Below are positions 34,098 through 42,509 of a stretch of DNA of 64,000 nucleotides, in pieces. Where the stretch lies: assembly GCA_030263395.1 (NCBI GenBank), contig SZOW01000004.1:284528-348527 (forward strand). Direction: 5' to 3'. The notes under the pieces were generated by a model that saw nothing but the letters and a program-made list of their open reading frames with translations, did no database searches and had not been told where the DNA came from. Each line of letters starts with the position of its first letter. Positions within the stretch are counted from its first letter, which is position 1. This stretch comes from QUBU01 sp014337915 (GTDB lineage: Bacteria; Pseudomonadota; Gammaproteobacteria; Steroidobacterales; GCA-2729495). The translations under genes and the position numbers were made by a program.

Positions 34098-37016
34098 CTA
34101 CTGCAGGCCGAAGCGGTAGGTCGCGCGGATGCCGAAGATGCGCGGGTCCGGCAGTGTACCCCAGTAATGAATGACGCCCAGGCCACCGGTGAAGCCGGTC
34201 TCCGACACCTGCCGGCCGAAATCCGGGCCGGAACCACCGCTGCGGATGGTGTCGTCATCGAGCAGGTTGTCGATGTAGGCGATGATCTCGTACCTGGGAT
34301 GGATCAGGCCAACGCGGGCATCCACGTTCCAGTACGGATCGAACCAGACCGCGTTGTCCTGGTCGAGGTAGCGGCGGCTCTGCCAGGTGGCACTCAGCTC
34401 GGTGAGCAGGTCGATGCCGTCGTCTGTCAGGGGACGTTTGTAGCTGGCACCCAGCGCCAGGGCATGCTCGGGCGTACGCTCGAGCCAGGCACCGTCATAG
34501 TCGATCTGGCAGGCAACCGAGCCGATGGCCTGGAAGGTCGCCGGATCGACCGTATGCCCGTCCGGAACCGTCGGGTTATCGAGGTAGACCAGCGTGCAGT
34601 CACGCCCGGCGCTGTAGGCCTGGGCAATGCGCTGCAGGCTTGTGACATTGTCGACGAATTTCGTGTACTTGGCATCGAGATAGGTGTAGGCCGCGGTCAG
34701 GGCCAGTCCTTCGGCAAAGTCGGGCTGCCACTGGAGTTCCAGCTCGAGGCCCCAGATCTCGGCACCGGAAGCGTTGAGCACACGCGGTGTGGCAATACCG
34801 TTCTCCACCACCTGGGTGGTGATCTGCTTGTCGGTGTAGTCCTGGAAGAAGCCCGAGATATTGGCCTGCAACGGGCCATAGAAACTCGTGGTGTTCTTGC
34901 TGCCGATTTCCCAGGCCTGCAGTTCCTCCGGATCGTATCGCTCCGCAGTCACCGTGGAAGCCACCCCACCGGACACCAGCTGGTTGATGCCACCCGGCTT
35001 CTGCGCCTTGGCCCAGAAGAAATACAGCAGGTTGTCCGGGGTCGGCTTCCAGTTCAGCGTCACCTTTGGCGTGTGGTAGTTGGAGGACGTCGAAGCCTCC
35101 ATGGTGCGGTAGCTGTCGTTGCTGGTCAGGTTGTTGCCGATGATGACCTTCTCTTTCGCACAGATGACGTTGGTGCCGCTGGCCTGTTCATCCAGGAACA
35201 CCTGGCCGATGACGCCCAGGTAGCCGAGGTTGGTGCAGCCCACCTGGTTGGGCTTCAGCAGGCGGAAGCGCTCGGAAACCAGCCGATCCTCCAGCACCAG
35301 CTGCCAGTCGTCGGTGATCTGCCAGTCGATGTTGCCGTAGAACGACCAGTGACGCGTATCCGCTTCCCAGTAGGACACCGGCATCGGCAATGTATTCAGG
35401 TACTCCTGCTGCCAGCCGATGACGGTGTTGTTGGTGCCATCACAGACGCCGGCCTGGTAACCGAAGGTCGGGTAGCTGAAGCCACCGCTGCCGTTGCTTT
35501 CCAGGCGCCCTTCCTTGTCCAGCGGCATGCACAGGTACAGGCCGTTGCTGTCATCCAGGGTGCGCTTCTCGTCCCAGTACAGGGCGCCGATGGTGTACTG
35601 CCAGGGTCCATCGAGCCTGGACTCGAACCGCAGCTCCTGGCTGAGCTGGTCGACCCCGGACTCGGTACTGGCGATCTGGCTCGCGAGCAGCTGGTCGGGG
35701 CGCCGGCCGTTGTAGTAGGCACCTGGTGCGGGAGTGGCCGGGTAGCTGGCCTGCATGCCACCGGGCGGCGTGAACTTGTAGTCCGCCTCGGCCTGCCAGT
35801 CCTGGTCGAAGCTGTCCCGGCCGTTGAAATTGGTCCAGCCCGTGAACGAACTGAGCCGGCCGCCGTCGAGGTCGAAGCTGGCGATGATGCTGAGGCGGAA
35901 AGTTTCGAGATCACTGCCGTCGAAGTCCTGGCCGGTGAGCGGGTTCTCGCTCTGCTTGACGACCCGCCCCTTGCCGTTGCCCATCGAGGTGGGCTGGCAG
36001 AATCCCGGTCCCTGCGACGGATCCTTGAGGCTGTCCGGACAGTACTGGTTGAAGTCCAGCAGGGCCGTCGAGCCGTTGCTGCCGGACTTGGTGAAGCCCA
36101 GGCCGTTGAGCAGCACATCGTCGTTGTTCGGCTGGGCCGCACGCACCGCAAACATGTTCTGCGCATGCTGGAGCATGGCGCCCGGGTATGGCATCAGCCG
36201 ATTGCTTCCCCCCTCCTGCCAGCCGCCGCCGACGCGCGCGTTGGCCATCGGCCCGTAGTCCTCGCGGCTGTATTCGCCACGCAGCTTGACCCTGGTGATG
36301 TCATCCGGGCGCCAGACGACGGTGAGGGCCGTGCCCGAGCCGCTGCTGTCTCCCACGTCCTGGCCCGACATCGCATTCACGTAATGACCGCCCTGGCTAT
36401 ACCAGAACCCGGTCATGCGCAGGCCCAGGGTGTCGGTCACCGGGCCGCCGAAGGCGGCATCCACCTGCTGGAACCCATCCTGGGCGAAGTCGAGGCGTGC
36501 GCTGCCATTGAACTCGTCACCGGGATCGCGGGTGATGTAATTGATGGCACCGGCGAACGCGGCGCGGCCATACAGTGCGCTCTGCGGTCCCTTGACGATC
36601 TCGATGCGCTCCACATCGCTCAGCAGGCGGCGGTTGGCCAACAGGCCGGAGCCGGCTGAGATCAGGTTCTCGGTGGTAACGTCGATATTGTCCACCAGAA
36701 ACGCCACATTGGAGCGGCCGCGGGTATTGGACAGGCCGCGGATAGTGATGCGCGTGTCAGACGGGCCGAAGGCACGGTCGAACTGCACGCTGGGCGAGCT
36801 CTTGACCACATCGCTGAGGTCGGCGACGCCCTGGCGTTCGATCTGGTCGGCGGTGATGGCCGACACCGCGATCGGCACATCCTGGAGGTTCTCTTCCTTC
36901 TTGCGCGTGGTCACCACGATCTCCTCGATCTGTGACCAGGCTGCGCCAGGCATTGCCATCGTGACAGCCGCAGCCAGCAATGCCGGTGCCGATACCAGTC
37001 CGCGTACGTTCAACAT
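34098..37016 (-). CDS. TonB-dependent outer membrane receptor
   Basis: It is 972 aa from the ATG at 37016, which starts a signal peptide (LLAAAVTMAMPGAAWS). A TonB-box-like EEIVVTTR and the plug domain follow (about 45-160: ENLQDVPIAVSAITADQIE, RGLSNTRGRSNVAFLVDNI in part, SALYGRAAFAGAINYIT). The rest is a 22-strand barrel ending FGIRATYRFGLQ; the last residue is Gln rather than the usual aromatic. The size and the IPVSAITADQIE style resemble receptors of the Sphingomonas/Steroidobacter expansion, whose ligands are mostly unknown. It is divergent from a small barrel protein; 284 nt lie between them. Confidence 0.93.
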   Translation of the reverse strand: MLNVRGLVSAPALLAAAVTMAMPGAAWSQIEEIVVTTRKKEENLQDVPIAVSAITADQIERQGVADLSDVVKSSPSVQFDRAFGPSDTRITIRGLSNTRGRSNVAFLVDNIDVTTENLISAGSGLLANRRLLSDVERIEIVKGPQSALYGRAAFAGAINYITRDPGDEFNGSARLDFAQDGFQQVDAAFGGPVTDTLGLRMTGFWYSQGGHYVNAMSGQDVGDSSGSGTALTVVWRPDDITRVKLRGEYSREDYGPMANARVGGGWQEGGSNRLMPYPGAMLQHAQNMFAVRAAQPNNDDVLLNGLGFTKSGSNGSTALLDFNQYCPDSLKDPSQGPGFCQPTSMGNGKGRVVKQSENPLTGQDFDGSDLETFRLSIIASFDLDGGRLSSFTGWTNFNGRDSFDQDWQAEADYKFTPPGGMQASYPATPAPGAYYNGRRPDQLLASQIASTESGVDQLSQELRFESRLDGPWQYTIGALYWDEKRTLDDSNGLYLCMPLDKEGRLESNGSGGFSYPTFGYQAGVCDGTNNTVIGWQQEYLNTLPMPVSYWEADTRHWSFYGNIDWQITDDWQLVLEDRLVSERFRLLKPNQVGCTNLGYLGVIGQVFLDEQASGTNVICAKEKVIIGNNLTSNDSYRTMEASTSSNYHTPKVTLNWKPTPDNLLYFFWAKAQKPGGINQLVSGGVASTVTAERYDPEELQAWEIGSKNTTSFYGPLQANISGFFQDYTDKQITTQVVENGIATPRVLNASGAEIWGLELELQWQPDFAEGLALTAAYTYLDAKYTKFVDNVTSLQRIAQAYSAGRDCTLVYLDNPTVPDGHTVDPATFQAIGSVACQIDYDGAWLERTPEHALALGASYKRPLTDDGIDLLTELSATWQSRRYLDQDNAVWFDPYWNVDARVGLIHPRYEIIAYIDNLLDDDTIRSGGSGPDFGRQVSETGFTGGLGVIHYWGTLPDPRIFGIRATYRFGLQ

Positions 37017-37300
37017 GCTCTTCCCCAAACCAAGACCGTCACAGAGGCCAGCGGCAGCATAGCCAGCGCCGGGCCCTGTGCCCTCGTTGCCGGCACCCCG
37101 GATGTCCCCGACCACCACAGCGCGACAGGCTACCTCAAGCAATCGCAGTTTTCCTGTCCGCACCGTGGTGATGCTGCCCGGTAGTAGCTGTGGATGCTAT
37201 TCGCTATAGTCCGCCAGCAAGAAGAGCCTGGCCTGCTTGGTCCGGCACCCGGTCGTCACGTCGGCCGTGATCACTGCCTGTCCGCATTCGGGGAAGCAAC

Positions 37301-38056
37301 ATGACGAGCATGTACATACGCGCCAGCCTGCTGGTGCTGGCGCTGTTACCGGTGACCAGCTTTGCGGATCTGAGCTGGTACGTCGGCGGTGGCGTGGGTG
37401 GTGCCAAGCTCAAGGAAAATGTCGACATGGCCATCGGCGCCTTCGTCGACGATGGCAGTGGCGGCCTGACGCCCCTGATCTGCCAGCAACCGCCCGGCAA
37501 TGTCTACGGTTGCGAGCCTGGCCAGCCCATCGCGCGCCGGCTCGACAAATTCAGTGGCAGCGACCTCGGTTACCGGGTGTTCGGCGGCCTGCGCTTCGGC
37601 CGGTTCTTCGGGCTCGAGATCGGCTACGTCGACCTCGGCGAGCCGGAGGACTCCCTCGACCTGATGATTCCGCCCACGGCGAGCAGTCCCGAGACGGACG
37701 TTGCGCTGAAGCTGTCCGATGAGATCCACGGCATCGATGCCTACCTCGTGGGGACCCTGCCCGTCGGTGAGCGCTGGGAAGTACTCACGAAGCTCGGCAT
37801 GATCAGCTGGGACTCGACCTTCAAATTCCGCAACGCCTATGGCGAAACCTTTCCCAATACGGGAACGGCCGTGCTGCCCACGGTCCTGCCGTCGAGCCAT
37901 TCCGTGGGTACCGACGGCACCGACCTCGCCGGCGCAGTCGGCTTCAACTACCGGGCCAGCGAGCACCTGACGTTGCGCGCCGAGGGCACCTGGTACGACA
38001 TCGAGGACACCGAGCAGGCCTGGCTGCTCGGCGGTTTCGTCATCTATACCTTCTGA
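37301..38056 (+). CDS. Small outer membrane beta-barrel protein
   Basis: It is 251 aa with a signal peptide (YIRASLLVLALLPVTSFA) and an OmpA/OmpW-like eight-strand pattern: LSWYVGGGVGGAKL, LGYRVFGGLRFGRFFGLEIGYVDLG, WEVLTKLGMISWD, VGFNYRASEHLTLRAEGTWYDI, and a terminal strand ending FVIYTF with C-terminal Phe as the BAM recognition signal. Long acidic loops lie between strands. ATG 37310 is an alternative start three codons downstream. The ligand or role is unknown. It is divergent from the TonB receptor and convergent with the flavin oxidoreductase gene. Confidence 0.85.
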   Translation: MTSMYIRASLLVLALLPVTSFADLSWYVGGGVGGAKLKENVDMAIGAFVDDGSGGLTPLICQQPPGNVYGCEPGQPIARRLDKFSGSDLGYRVFGGLRFGRFFGLEIGYVDLGEPEDSLDLMIPPTASSPETDVALKLSDEIHGIDAYLVGTLPVGERWEVLTKLGMISWDSTFKFRNAYGETFPNTGTAVLPTVLPSSHSVGTDGTDLAGAVGFNYRASEHLTLRAEGTWYDIEDTEQAWLLGGFVIYTF

Positions 38057-38095
38057 AGATCCCGCTGCCCGGGGTGGTGGTGCCGGCGCCCGATC

Positions 38096-39394
38096 TCAGC
38101 GATCGGCCGTGGCCGCGGCGGGCGCTTCCAGCGGTGCCGGCAACGCCACCTGGTTGCCGGTGCTGAACTGGTAATCACGGAAGACGTGGGTCGCGGTGAG
38201 GATCTGGTACCGGCCATCGGCGAGGCGATGCGTGGTGTCCTTCAGCCGATACACGTAGTGGCCACAGGTGTAGCAGTTGAACTTGCTGAAGTGGTAGCAG
38301 AGGCAGACCTTGCCCTGCACCGGCAGCTTGTGGCCCTTCGCGTCGACCGGCGTCGCGTCGTAGGCGTCGAGGTAGGCACAGGTGCCCTCGCGGCTCAGCA
38401 GGTAGCCGAAAGCCTCGCACTGCGGCTTGATGTTCGATTCGAAACAGGGGCTGTAGGACAGCAGCCGGATGGGATAGCCCGTCGGTGACACGCCCGAGAC
38501 CACCAGGTCTTCCTCGCGGGCGCGGGCGTAGTCCTGCTTCACCCTGGCAGGCAGCCCGCACTCCTCGGTGATGGTAAAGCGCGTCGCGACCTGCACGGCC
38601 GCGGCGCCCATGCGCAGGTAGGAAGCGGCATCGGTACCCGTGAAGATGCCGCCCGCGGGCAGCACCGGGATATCCAGTTTCTCTTCCCTGAGGAACGCGA
38701 GGATCTCGGCGACGATGCTGCGCAGGTCGTAATCCCGCCAGTCATCGCCGAAGCCGAGATGGCCACCCGCCAGCGGACCCTCGACGATCACGTAGTCAGG
38801 CATGCGCTTCAGGCGTGCGGCGCCCTTGAGGAAGATCTTCAGCGCGCGCACGCTTGAGACGATCGGCCCGATCTTCACGTCACGGAACCGCGGGTGGTCT
38901 TCGACCAGCTTGAGGCTGCCGATGTGCAGGCCAGCCGACAGCGTGATGCCATCTATGCCGCCGTCCATGGCGCCTGCCAGGCGTGCGCGCAGCGTATCCC
39001 CCGGCGCGCCCATGGTCAGTTTCTCCATCACGTTGATGAAGACCGCACCGGGACCCTGCTTGCGGTCCATGGTGTGGCGCACGTGGTTGAGCTGCGCCTG
39101 GCGGAGGTGCTCGAGGTCGAACTTGACGGTGGTCTTGTCGATGCCGTCGCGGGTACCGCGGTGCTTCTCGGACTTGGCCTTGGTGAAATGGGTGTCGTAC
39201 TTGCGGTCCGAGACGTGCTGGACCATGGCATCGGAAATATGGCCGACGCCACCAAGGCGGCAGGCTGTCAGCGCCAGTTCGGTGGTGGAGATGTCGACGC
39301 CCATGCCACCGATCACGATCGGCACGAGCTCCAGCCGGCCAATCTGCCAACGGTAATTGTCGACCTTGTCTGCGGAAAGGTCCGGGGCGCTCAT
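38096..39394 (-). CDS. Nitronate monooxygenase-like flavoprotein with cysteine-rich C-terminal tail
   Basis: It is 432 aa. The first 310 residues are an NMO/FabK-type TIM barrel: PIVIGGMGVDIST, the catalytic-His motif EGPLAGGHLGFG (H212), and the FMN-phosphate site LPAGGIFTGTDAASYLRMGA. A tail of about 120 residues follows with seven cysteines (317, 326, 339, 364, 366, 374, 377), including CLC and CYTC, likely a metal or Fe-S site. Typical nitronate monooxygenases (about 330 aa) lack such a tail. The reaction is therefore uncertain. It is an isolated gene; 207 nt separate it from tRNA-Lys. Confidence 0.85.
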   Translation of the reverse strand: MSAPDLSADKVDNYRWQIGRLELVPIVIGGMGVDISTTELALTACRLGGVGHISDAMVQHVSDRKYDTHFTKAKSEKHRGTRDGIDKTTVKFDLEHLRQAQLNHVRHTMDRKQGPGAVFINVMEKLTMGAPGDTLRARLAGAMDGGIDGITLSAGLHIGSLKLVEDHPRFRDVKIGPIVSSVRALKIFLKGAARLKRMPDYVIVEGPLAGGHLGFGDDWRDYDLRSIVAEILAFLREEKLDIPVLPAGGIFTGTDAASYLRMGAAAVQVATRFTITEECGLPARVKQDYARAREEDLVVSGVSPTGYPIRLLSYSPCFESNIKPQCEAFGYLLSREGTCAYLDAYDATPVDAKGHKLPVQGKVCLCYHFSKFNCYTCGHYVYRLKDTTHRLADGRYQILTATHVFRDYQFSTGNQVALPAPLEAPAAATADR

Positions 39395-39601
39395 TACACC
39401 TACTGCGACAACAAGCTAACAGGGCGATATTAAAGGACTATCACCGTCCGGAACAGCGCTGGCTGCCATAGGCCGGTACCGCACTGGCTGCAGCCAGCAC
39501 GGCCTGGCGGCAGCGGGCGATGCTGTCGTTTCGAAACCACTTTACCACCACTTAGGGCTTGCCGGGCGCTGGAACCACGCCACAGCCGGTGCCGGCAGGA
39601 C

Positions 39602-39677
39602 TGGTGGGCCGTGCGCGATTCGAACGCGCGACCAACTGGTTAAAAGCCAGCTGCTCTACCGACTGAGCTAACGGCCC
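39602..39677 (-). tRNA. tRNA-Lys (anticodon TTT)
   Basis: Acceptor stem GGGCCGT/ACGGCCC, anticodon stem GCTGG/CCAGT region around CTTTTAA (anticodon TTT), T-loop TTCGAAT, discriminator A and encoded CCA. A -10-like TATGAT (minus strand, 39697-39702) with GC-rich discriminator lies 20 nt upstream, just beyond the queC stop. The order queC > tRNA-Lys is conserved in related genomes. Confidence 0.97.
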
Positions 39678-39723
39678 CGGGGGGAACTGGGCGCGAATCA
39701 TAGCCGATCGCAGCCTGGCCGAC

Positions 39724-40431
39724 CTAGCCGGGCCGGTGGCCAGGCTGGTAGCGGGTCGCATCGGCAATGCCGGCGGCCTCGAAGCCAGCACGCCGCAGGC
39801 GGCAGGCATCGCAGGCGCCGCAGGCGGCACCGCTGGCATCGGCCTGGTAACAGGAGACCGTGGCGGAAAAGTCCACGCCGAGGTCCCGTCCCAGGGTAAT
39901 GATGGCCGCTTTGCCAAGCGCGATCAGCGGTGCCCGAAGTTCGACTGGCCGGCCTTCTATAGCGCGCCGGGTGGCGAGGTTCGCCATGGCCTGGAATGCC
40001 GCGATGTATTCGGGCCGGCAGTCGGGATAGCCGGAGAAGTCCACGGCATTGACGCCGGTATAGATGAAATCCGCATCGAGGACCTCGGCCCAGGCGAGCG
40101 CAAACGACAGGAATACCGTATTGCGCGCCGGCACATAGGTCACGGGAATGCCCGGGCCGGGCTCGCGCGGCACGGCGATGCCGGGGTCCGTGAGGGCCGA
40201 GCCGCCGAGCGCACCTAGGTCGATGCGCAGGCAGCGATGTTCACGCGCGCCAAGCAGGCCGGCGATGCGCACCGCCGCGTCCAGCTCGGCACGGTGGCGC
40301 TGGCCATAGTCGAAGCTCAGTGCATGGCAGGCGTGGCCCTCACGGCGGGCGGCCAGCGCCAGGCAGGTGGCGGAGTCCATGCCGCCGGAAAGCAGCACAA
40401 CCGCTCGTCCGCGCTCAGTGACCACGGGCAT
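39724..40431 (-). CDS. queC: 7-cyano-7-deazaguanine synthase
   Basis: Converts 7-carboxy-7-deazaguanine to preQ0 with ATP and ammonia, for queuosine. It is 235 aa. The PP-loop is VVLLSGGMDSAT (about 11-22); SFDYGQRH and TYVPARNTVFLSFA follow; the zinc site is four cysteines near the C-terminus in CYQADASGAACGACDAC (C..C..C..C). The start ATG at 40431 overlaps queE by 17 nt; a GTG two codons later is possible. It follows queE directly. Confidence 0.95.
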   Translation of the reverse strand: MPVVTERGRAVVLLSGGMDSATCLALAARREGHACHALSFDYGQRHRAELDAAVRIAGLLGAREHRCLRIDLGALGGSALTDPGIAVPREPGPGIPVTYVPARNTVFLSFALAWAEVLDADFIYTGVNAVDFSGYPDCRPEYIAAFQAMANLATRRAIEGRPVELRAPLIALGKAAIITLGRDLGVDFSATVSCYQADASGAACGACDACRLRRAGFEAAGIADATRYQPGHRPG

Positions 40432-41089
40432 CACCCCAGAGGAACTTGTGCAACTGCACCTGCAGGCAGACATCGAGTCGATCGGCCAGGATCCACTCGG
40501 CGAGCAGGCGCGGTTCGAGCAGGCCCCAGGCCGGGGAAAACAGCACCGCGCAGCGCGCCCGCAGCCGGTGCCCGGCGAGGACCTCCCTGGCCCAGTCATA
40601 GTCGACGCGATCGGCGATGACGAACTTGACCTGGTCGTGGGGCCTGAGGCTGGCGAGGTTTGCCCAGAGGTTGCGGTCCGACTCGCCGGAGGACGGGGCC
40701 TTGAGGTCCATGATCACGGCAACGCGCGGGTCGATGCCGGCAATGTCCAGCGCTCCGCTGGTCTCCAGCTGCACGATGTAGCCGGCATCACAGAGCTGGC
40801 CCAGCAGCGCGCGGCAATCAGGCTGGGCCAGCGGCTCGCCCCCGGTCACGCAGACATGGCGGGCACCAAGGGCAGCCACGGCATCCATGATCGAGGCGAG
40901 GCTGCGCAGCTCGCCACCGCTGAAGGCGTATTCGGTATCGCACCAGCTGCAGCGGAGCGGACAACCGGTGAGCCGCACGAAGACCGTGCGTTCGCCGATG
41001 GTGTGCGACTCACCCTGGATGGAATGGAATATCTCGCTCACCCGCAGCCGGGGCTGGCGGCTGGCACTGGCGTCCGTTGCTGCAGTCAT
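40415..41089 (-). CDS. queE: 7-carboxy-7-deazaguanine synthase (radical SAM)
   Basis: Radical SAM enzyme that contracts 6-carboxytetrahydropterin to carboxy-deazaguanine. It is 224 aa. The QueE-type cluster motif CxxxCxxC is seen as GCPLRCSWCDTEYAF, preceded by FHSIQGES, then VCVTGGEPL for SAM binding and QLETSGAL. The C-terminal VQLHKFLWG is characteristic. It forms the queuosine pair with queC and lies 45 nt downstream of cpoB, as in Pseudomonas. Confidence 0.95.
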   Translation of the reverse strand: MTAATDASASRQPRLRVSEIFHSIQGESHTIGERTVFVRLTGCPLRCSWCDTEYAFSGGELRSLASIMDAVAALGARHVCVTGGEPLAQPDCRALLGQLCDAGYIVQLETSGALDIAGIDPRVAVIMDLKAPSSGESDRNLWANLASLRPHDQVKFVIADRVDYDWAREVLAGHRLRARCAVLFSPAWGLLEPRLLAEWILADRLDVCLQVQLHKFLWGDARGH

Positions 41090-41134
41090 GGCCGTGGGCG
41101 CGGCGACGGGCGCTGGCGCCCGCGGCGTTGCGGA

Positions 41135-41902
41135 TCAGTGACCCTCGCCGGCCATGGTCTGCAGGCGCTGGCTGGCGAGCCGCGCCGCGGTCGTATCGCC
41201 GTAGCCCTGCACGACCGAAGTCAGTGCCTTGCGGGCGGCATCGTAGCGCTTGAGCTCGTAGTTGCAGTACCCGACCTTGAGCAGTGCATCGGGCGTCTTG
41301 CGTGACTGCGGGTACTTCGACAACACCGCCTCGAATTCCGGCAGCGCCTCCTTGTACTTCTGCGCGACGTACAGGCTCTCCGCCAGCCAGTACTGGCCAT
41401 TGTCCGCCAGGCTGCTCTGCGGGTAGCTGGCCAGGAACTGCCGGAAGGCCTGGGTTCCCTGCTCGTAACGGCCCTGCTTGAGCAGGTCGAAGGCCGCCTG
41501 GTAACTGGCGCGGTCGTCACCGGCGGCCACCGCAGCGGCAGTCGCTCCGCCAGCGGCGGCTGCTGCTGCTGGTGCTGCCACCGCGCCACGCTTCTCCAGC
41601 GCCTGCAGGCGCTGGTCCAGGTCCAGGTACAGCTGGCGCTGGCGCTCACCGCCCTGCTCGACCGAATTACGCAGGGTCTCCACGTCATTGCGCAGGGCGC
41701 GGTTTTCCTTCTGCAGGCTGTCGATCTGGGACATGAGATTCATCAGTCCCTGGTTATCGACCACGCGTTCGACCCGCGTCAGGCGGTTGTCCAGCTCCAC
41801 CTGCTTCAGGTGGGTCGGGTCTTCCTCGGGGGGCACGAGCTGGCACCCGCCGCCCAGGACGGCGAGTGCCAGCAGTGCAAACGCGGTAACGCGCGGCTTC
41901 AT
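41135..41902 (-). CDS. cpoB: Cell division coordinator CpoB (YbgF)
   Basis: Periplasmic TolA partner that coordinates PBP1B activity with outer membrane constriction. It is 255 aa: an N-terminal signal sequence with a Cys (LALAVLGGGCQL, lipobox-like), a trimerising coiled coil (about 40-110, QKENRALRNDVETLRNSVEQ), an Ala-rich linker, and three TPR repeats (about 130-250, including the YQAAFDLLKQGRYEQG start). E. coli CpoB is a soluble periplasmic protein, so the GGGCQ site may make this one a lipoprotein. It lies 7 nt downstream of pal. Confidence 0.92.
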   Translation of the reverse strand: MKPRVTAFALLALAVLGGGCQLVPPEEDPTHLKQVELDNRLTRVERVVDNQGLMNLMSQIDSLQKENRALRNDVETLRNSVEQGGERQRQLYLDLDQRLQALEKRGAVAAPAAAAAAGGATAAAVAAGDDRASYQAAFDLLKQGRYEQGTQAFRQFLASYPQSSLADNGQYWLAESLYVAQKYKEALPEFEAVLSKYPQSRKTPDALLKVGYCNYELKRYDAARKALTSVVQGYGDTTAARLASQRLQTMAGEGH

Positions 41903-41909
41903 CGCCGGC

Positions 41910-42446
41910 TCAGGGCGCGTAGACGATTTCGACGCGACGGTTCAGGGCCCAGGACTCCTCGTCGCTGCCGGTGGCTGCCGGGCGCTCCTCGCCGTAACTC
42001 ACGGTGCCGATCTGGCTGGCCCCGGCGCCCTGCAGCAGCAGCGCCTGCTTGACCGCCTGGGCCCGGCGCTCGCCGAGACCGATGTTGTACTCGCGGCTGC
42101 CGCGCTCGTCGGTGTGGCCTTCGAGGCGGACCTTCGCACCAGGGTTGGTGGCGAGGTAGCGGCCGTGGGCGGCGACGATCTCGCGGAAATCGGCCTTGAT
42201 GTCATCGCGGTCGTAATCGAAATACACGGTGCGGTTCTTCAGCGATGCGCGCGGACCCGCAGCCGCGGACTCGTCGATGGCCGCGCCCTGGCCCATGCTG
42301 CCATCGCTCACGCCACCCGACTGGGCGCCGGCTGCCGCACCCGACTGGGTGCCGTAGCCGAGGCCATCCTGCTCCTTGGTGCCCTTGCCCGCGCAACCGG
42401 CGAGCACGATCATCATCAGAACCAGGCAAACATTCTTGACGCTCAT
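41910..42446 (-). CDS. pal: Peptidoglycan-associated lipoprotein Pal
   Basis: Outer membrane lipoprotein that binds peptidoglycan and TolB. It is 178 aa. The lipobox is VLAGC (Cys at about 18), followed by a Gly/Ala-rich linker (about 25-70), and the OmpA-like domain with VYFDYDRDDIK, LEGHTDERGSREYNIGLGERRA (in two parts: LEGHTDERGS and YNIGLGERRAQAV) and NRRVEIVY. The diaminopimelate-binding Asp and Arg are present. It sits between tolB and cpoB. Confidence 0.96.
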   Translation of the reverse strand: MSVKNVCLVLMMIVLAGCAGKGTKEQDGLGYGTQSGAAAGAQSGGVSDGSMGQGAAIDESAAAGPRASLKNRTVYFDYDRDDIKADFREIVAAHGRYLATNPGAKVRLEGHTDERGSREYNIGLGERRAQAVKQALLLQGAGASQIGTVSYGEERPAATGSDEESWALNRRVEIVYAP

Positions 42447-42509
42447 GAACTTCGTCGCTCCTGCATTGGCTGAAAGCGCCGCGGACCATCCGCGGCATCC
42501 CTGCCGAAA

